Source: UBA9732 sp963599445 (lineage in GTDB: Bacteria > Spirochaetota > Spirochaetia > Sphaerochaetales > Sphaerochaetaceae). From it: 64,000 bases of DNA. Shown here piece by piece: positions 60,139-64,000 of the stretch. The notes under the pieces were generated by a model, which saw only the letters and a program-made list of their open reading frames with translations, ran no database searches and was not told the origin of the DNA. Each line of letters begins with the position of its first letter. Positions within the stretch are counted from its first letter, which is position 1. The stretch spans positions 40,016 through 104,015 of the forward strand of contig CAVBWZ010000010.1 of NCBI GenBank assembly GCA_963599445.1, read 5' to 3'. Made by a program: the position numbers and the translations under genes.

Positions 60139-63100
60139 AGAAGGGCAGATATACAGTGAAAGCAATCCCTGCAGTCATTGCAGTTCTTCTTTGCCTCATG
60201 TGCGTGGCCTGTAGTCAGGAACCTCAAAACCTTCTAGAAGGATATGGAACCCTTGAGGTAAACACTGCGGCATCTTCCAAGACAATAGAACCTTCCTATG
60301 AAGATAGGTACTGTGCAGGTTGCATCGTCTACATAAGATCCCTGACGACTTCGTACTCCAATGTACTGGCTGTAGAGGATGGACACTGCACCATTGACAA
60401 CCTTGAGGCTGGCGAATACGAGGTGTATGTGGAAGGTCTGACCCCAAACGGAACCTCCATACTCAAGTCGGAAGCGCAGAAGGTGGAGATAAGGAACAAG
60501 GAGACCACGACTGCGACGTTCAGGCTCAACAGGTATGTGGAAGGAGTTGGAACGTTCAGTTTTTCCGTTTCCGTTCCAATAAACGACGACTCCGTTGATG
60601 GAGTTGTGTTCACACTCTTCGATGCAACGGACGAAGCCCTTGAATATCCCAATACCCATATTGTAGTCCAGCCATCGGTTTCGACCGATGGAAAGTATCG
60701 CATGTACTCGATCGAGCTCCAATTGGATGCTGGAAGCTACAACTTCGCGGCGAGCATGTTCCAGTACAAGGAAGGTGGAACAAGGGAGCAGGTTGGCTTC
60801 ACACATGTAGAATCCCTTCATGTATTCAAAGCAACGATATCCGAGTCCTCCCTTGTCTGGGACAAGGAGTTCTTTCCTGCTGTAGCAGACCCAACCTTTG
60901 ACTTGGAGGAGGGATTGCAGAAAGAAGGAAGCATTGTAAGGATTCTCTCCTCTGATCCAAGGGCTGAAATCCACTACACCACTGATGGAGAGGATCCCAC
61001 AGCAACATCAAATCAATACATAAATCCAATAACCGTAGATAGATGCATGACACTAAAAGCTATAGCCGTAATAGAAGGACTTACGGAATCAAACATTGTC
61101 GAAAGGACATTTATAGTCAAAGTCGAAGACCCTGTCTTTAGTCTAAAAGACAAATCAATGGTTGATTTTGATGACCTTGAAATTACAACAGCAACCAAAA
61201 ACGCCATGATAATCTATACGTTGGACGGTTCTGAACCGTCTTTGACTAATGGAAGGGAATATACAAAACCAATTACCATTGAGAAATCACTGATTGTTAA
61301 AGCAATTGCATTCAAGGATGGGCTTGAACCCTCTGGAATTGTATCGGCGGAATACTATGATGAAAACTCTGCATCCCCAGACAGGTTCTTCTCAATAACA
61401 GACCAAGGTGCAATTTCATTGAACAAAGACTTGGATGAAGAACTTCCTAGTACCATAATTCTTCCCTCAAGGATTGGAGATAAAGACGTAGTGGCAATTG
61501 CAGCCAATGGTTTCAGAAGGCACAAAGAAATCGTCAACATTTCAATTCCCTCTTCCGTTACCAGAATTGAAGCAAGAGCGTTTGAAGGTTGTACAAGCAT
61601 TGAAAGCATCGATCTTAGTGAATATATAACATCAATAGACAAATCCGCTTTTTCTGGTTGGACAGCAAAGCAACGTATAAATGATCACTCAGGTCTGATT
61701 AGGGCAGATTTTCTTGGGGATTGCGATGCAAAGATATATGCAACAGTAAAAACGGGAACACAAATCGTTTCGGGTTATACAGGAATGTCTAACCTTTACG
61801 GTGTATATATGACCAACAACATAACAGAAATTGCGGATAACGCATTTTCCGGATGTATAAATCTTTATGACTTTGAACTTCCGAAGTACGTCACAAAAAT
61901 AGGGGAGTTGGCATTTAACGACTGTAAGAAAATTAAAACCATCACACTTCCTTNNNNNNNNNNCTATAGAACCAGATGCTTTTATGGGATGGACCAACGA
62001 ACAGTCGATTATAGACAATAGCAGCAAAACGCTTCAAATCCGGTTCACCGACTCAGAAGCCAAAATCTATACAAAAATCCCTTCAAAGATTGATGATATA
62101 CCGGTAAAGGAAATCCCTGCAAATGCAGGAGCTGGACGAAGCGATATATATGGCCTTGAGATACCTGACACCGTGGAGTCGATAGGAGACTATGCCTTCG
62201 AAGGCACAAGCATAGAAAAGATAGTAATACCTGCGACAGTAAAGTCTCTAGGATTTGAGGTGTTCAAGGGGTGGAACGATTCCCAAAATGTCGAAATCAT
62301 CTATGGTGGCTACAATGCAAAAGTGTCTGACGATGGCCTACATACTCCGTTTACAGGTACGGATGCTGTATTCAAAGTCTCGATTCCTAGTGATGTTTCA
62401 GAGATAAAGAGCGATGCGTTCAATGGGATGACGAGCCTTGCAGAGATATCCATACCAGATTCTGTGAAGACCATTGGTCCCTACTCATTCAAGGGGACAT
62501 CGTTGAGGAACGTTTCCTTAGGTGGTGGCGTAACTTCCATTGGATGTGGAAGTTTCATGGACTGCTCTCGACTTGAAACCATAGAGCTGGGAATAAAGAT
62601 AAGAAACATTGGGGAAAAGGCTTTTGCAAATTGCAACAAACTATCTGCAATAAGCATTCCAAACTCGGTTGAAAGTATAGGAGCCTCCGCATTCGAGAAC
62701 TGTGGAAAACTTGGAGCTATTTCATTTAAGAATGGATTGATTTCCATTGGAGACAAGGCTTTTAAAAGCTGCAGCTCTCTAAAGAAAGTTAAGCTTTCGG
62801 ATTCCGTGTTGACAATAGGAGACGAGGTATTTTCCAATTGTCGGCAACTTGAAACAATAGATCTTGGATTGGGAATAACAATTATTCCATCGAAAACATT
62901 CTATGGGAGTTCCAACATCAAGTCGATAACGGCTCCCAATTGCATGGGAAGCATGGTCGTGACCGTCAAGGTTCCTTTGAACCAGTTGATAGTCCATGAC
63001 GTTGACATCTCCACCACCCCTACCTATGCAAGCATAGAGGGCTTCTCTACAAGCATTACAAGAAACGAACAAACCATAGACGGGGATTATAGAGTCTTTA

Positions 63101-64000
63101 CCTACGAGATTCCAACTATGCTTGGATTGGACTATACCATAAATGTCGTACTAGATGATTATGAAAGAGAAATTGTTGGATCAAAAACTTACCAAACCAG
63201 TATCTATTCAAACAAAACAACCTTGCTCGACTGCAACTTTTTAGAAAAAGACATTGATACCAGACCTCTGTCCAACACCTCAATAAGTCCGTCTGGATAT
63301 ACCATCGTTGACGGCCAAGAAATAATACTAACAAATGAGAATGCAGATTTCATATACTACACGTTGGATGGTAGCACCCCATCTGAGTTTAATGGACAAC
63401 TTTATGAAACACCCATTGTTTTGCATTCATTAAAAAAAATAAGGGCAGTAGGAATAAAGGAAGGTTATAATTACTCGAATATCGCTTATACTTACTACAA
63501 GGAAATAATGGTTGTTGAACCAAGTTTCTCTGTTACTTCTGGTACATACCCAAGTACTCAATATGTCTCTATGGCAACACCAACAGAAGATGCAGCAATT
63601 CATTACACCATTGATGGCTCTTATCCTTCAAAGAATAGCCCTCTGTATGATGGTGAGCCTATTACAATTTCAGAAACAACGACATTAAAAGCTATAGCTT
63701 GCAAGAACGGGTTCAAAGATTCCTCTTTGGCCGAAGCATCTTATGAAATATCCATTCCCAATCATGAAATTGTAACTCCTGCCGTCAACTACACGCTTTC
63801 AATTGAAAAGTACATTGTAGATGGGGAAGTAACGTTCAAGGCAATAGTAAATCCTTCGAAAGATGATGCTGTCTACAAATGGTATTTGAATGGGAAAATT
63901 GTAAGTGAAAAGCAAGAATTTAAAATACCTCTTTCTCTTGAATTTGGTTCATATTTAGTTGAAGTAGTAGCTACTATCAATGATATCTCCTACTCTGAAA
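60135..64000 (+). CDS. BspA-like TpLRR lipoprotein with chitobiase-type repeats (3' incomplete, crosses assembly gap)
   Basis: MKKGRYTVKAIPAVIAVLLCLMCVAC is a lipoprotein signal peptide. After an N-terminal beta region come two chitobiase C-terminal-like repeats (EIHYTTDGEDPTATSNQY; IIYTLDGSEPS), then TpLRR/LRR_5 repeats (IPSSVTRIEARAFEGCTSI; LPKYVTKIGELAFNDC) up to the N run at 61954-61963. Beyond the gap the repeats continue (IPDSVKTIGPYSFKGTS; IPNSVESIGASAFENCGKL), followed by two more chitobiase-like repeats (FIYYTLDGSTPS; IHYTIDGSYPS), and the frame is open to the window end. The frame after the gap differs by one from the frame before, explained if the true gap is a multiple of three. 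Such proteins bind host matrix or other cells. Confidence 0.82.
61954..61963. other. Assembly gap (10 Ns)
   Basis: Ten Ns of conventional placeholder length interrupt the TpLRR gene within its repeat array, where near-identical repeats commonly break assemblies. Confidence 0.98.

Overview
The window looks like a host-associated spirochaete of the Treponema/Sphaerochaeta type. The evidence is a tamB-bamA-mutS-comF block, a PnrA/BMP-type nucleoside transporter, a long translation/RNA operon (rimP-nusA-infB-rbfA-truB-ribF-rpsO-pnp-dut-lptF-lptG-tgt), type III glutamine synthetase, and BspA-like TpLRR surface lipoproteins. This taxon call is an inference from gene content. A run of exactly 10 Ns at 61954-61963 shows that the sequence is a scaffolded draft or metagenome assembly.

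Layout. 1-2165 (minus): MATE exporter, Maf and the start of a beta-CASP metallo-hydrolase. 2383-6339 (plus): a molybdenum operon (molybdopterin-binding protein, MogA, ModABC). 6519-10140 (plus): GlnN and a DUF234-type AAA ATPase. 10235-12940 (minus): an AMP-forming acyl-CoA ligase and an E2-like acyltransferase that lacks its catalytic His. 13101-15281 (plus): exonuclease III, a membrane protein and a CYTH protein. 15311-18200 (minus): BtuFCD under a cobalamin riboswitch. 18285-19836 (plus): RNase HI and a split CHR chromate transporter. 19822-21484 (minus): a TPR lipoprotein and an extended UPRTase. 21608-22240 (plus): adenylate kinase. 22520-28291 (minus): BMP-family nucleoside transporter genes and thymidylate kinase. 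28368-38968 (plus): TamB, BamA, MutS, ComF. 38984-40045 (minus): an MtnA-like isomerase. 40424-54567 (plus): the translation/RNA/LPS-transport operon, ending in Tgt and a NUDIX protein.

From about 54.5 kb the character changes to accessory DNA. It holds a HigBA toxin-antitoxin pair with a clear palindromic operator, a second MATE exporter, and an HTH-DUF3990 locus carrying in-frame stops. After these come two overlapping surface-lipoprotein genes. The first is out of frame at a run of eight Cs, which is compatible with phase variation. The second is a TpLRR/chitobiase-repeat protein that crosses the assembly gap and leaves the window.

Regulation visible in the sequence: a B12 riboswitch whose expression platform can hide the btuF Shine-Dalgarno; an intrinsic terminator between the strong nusA-operon promoter and rimP; a 10-bp-spaced GTTGC direct repeat at three promoters; and several genes whose predicted transcription start falls on or next to the start codon (candidate leaderless mRNAs).
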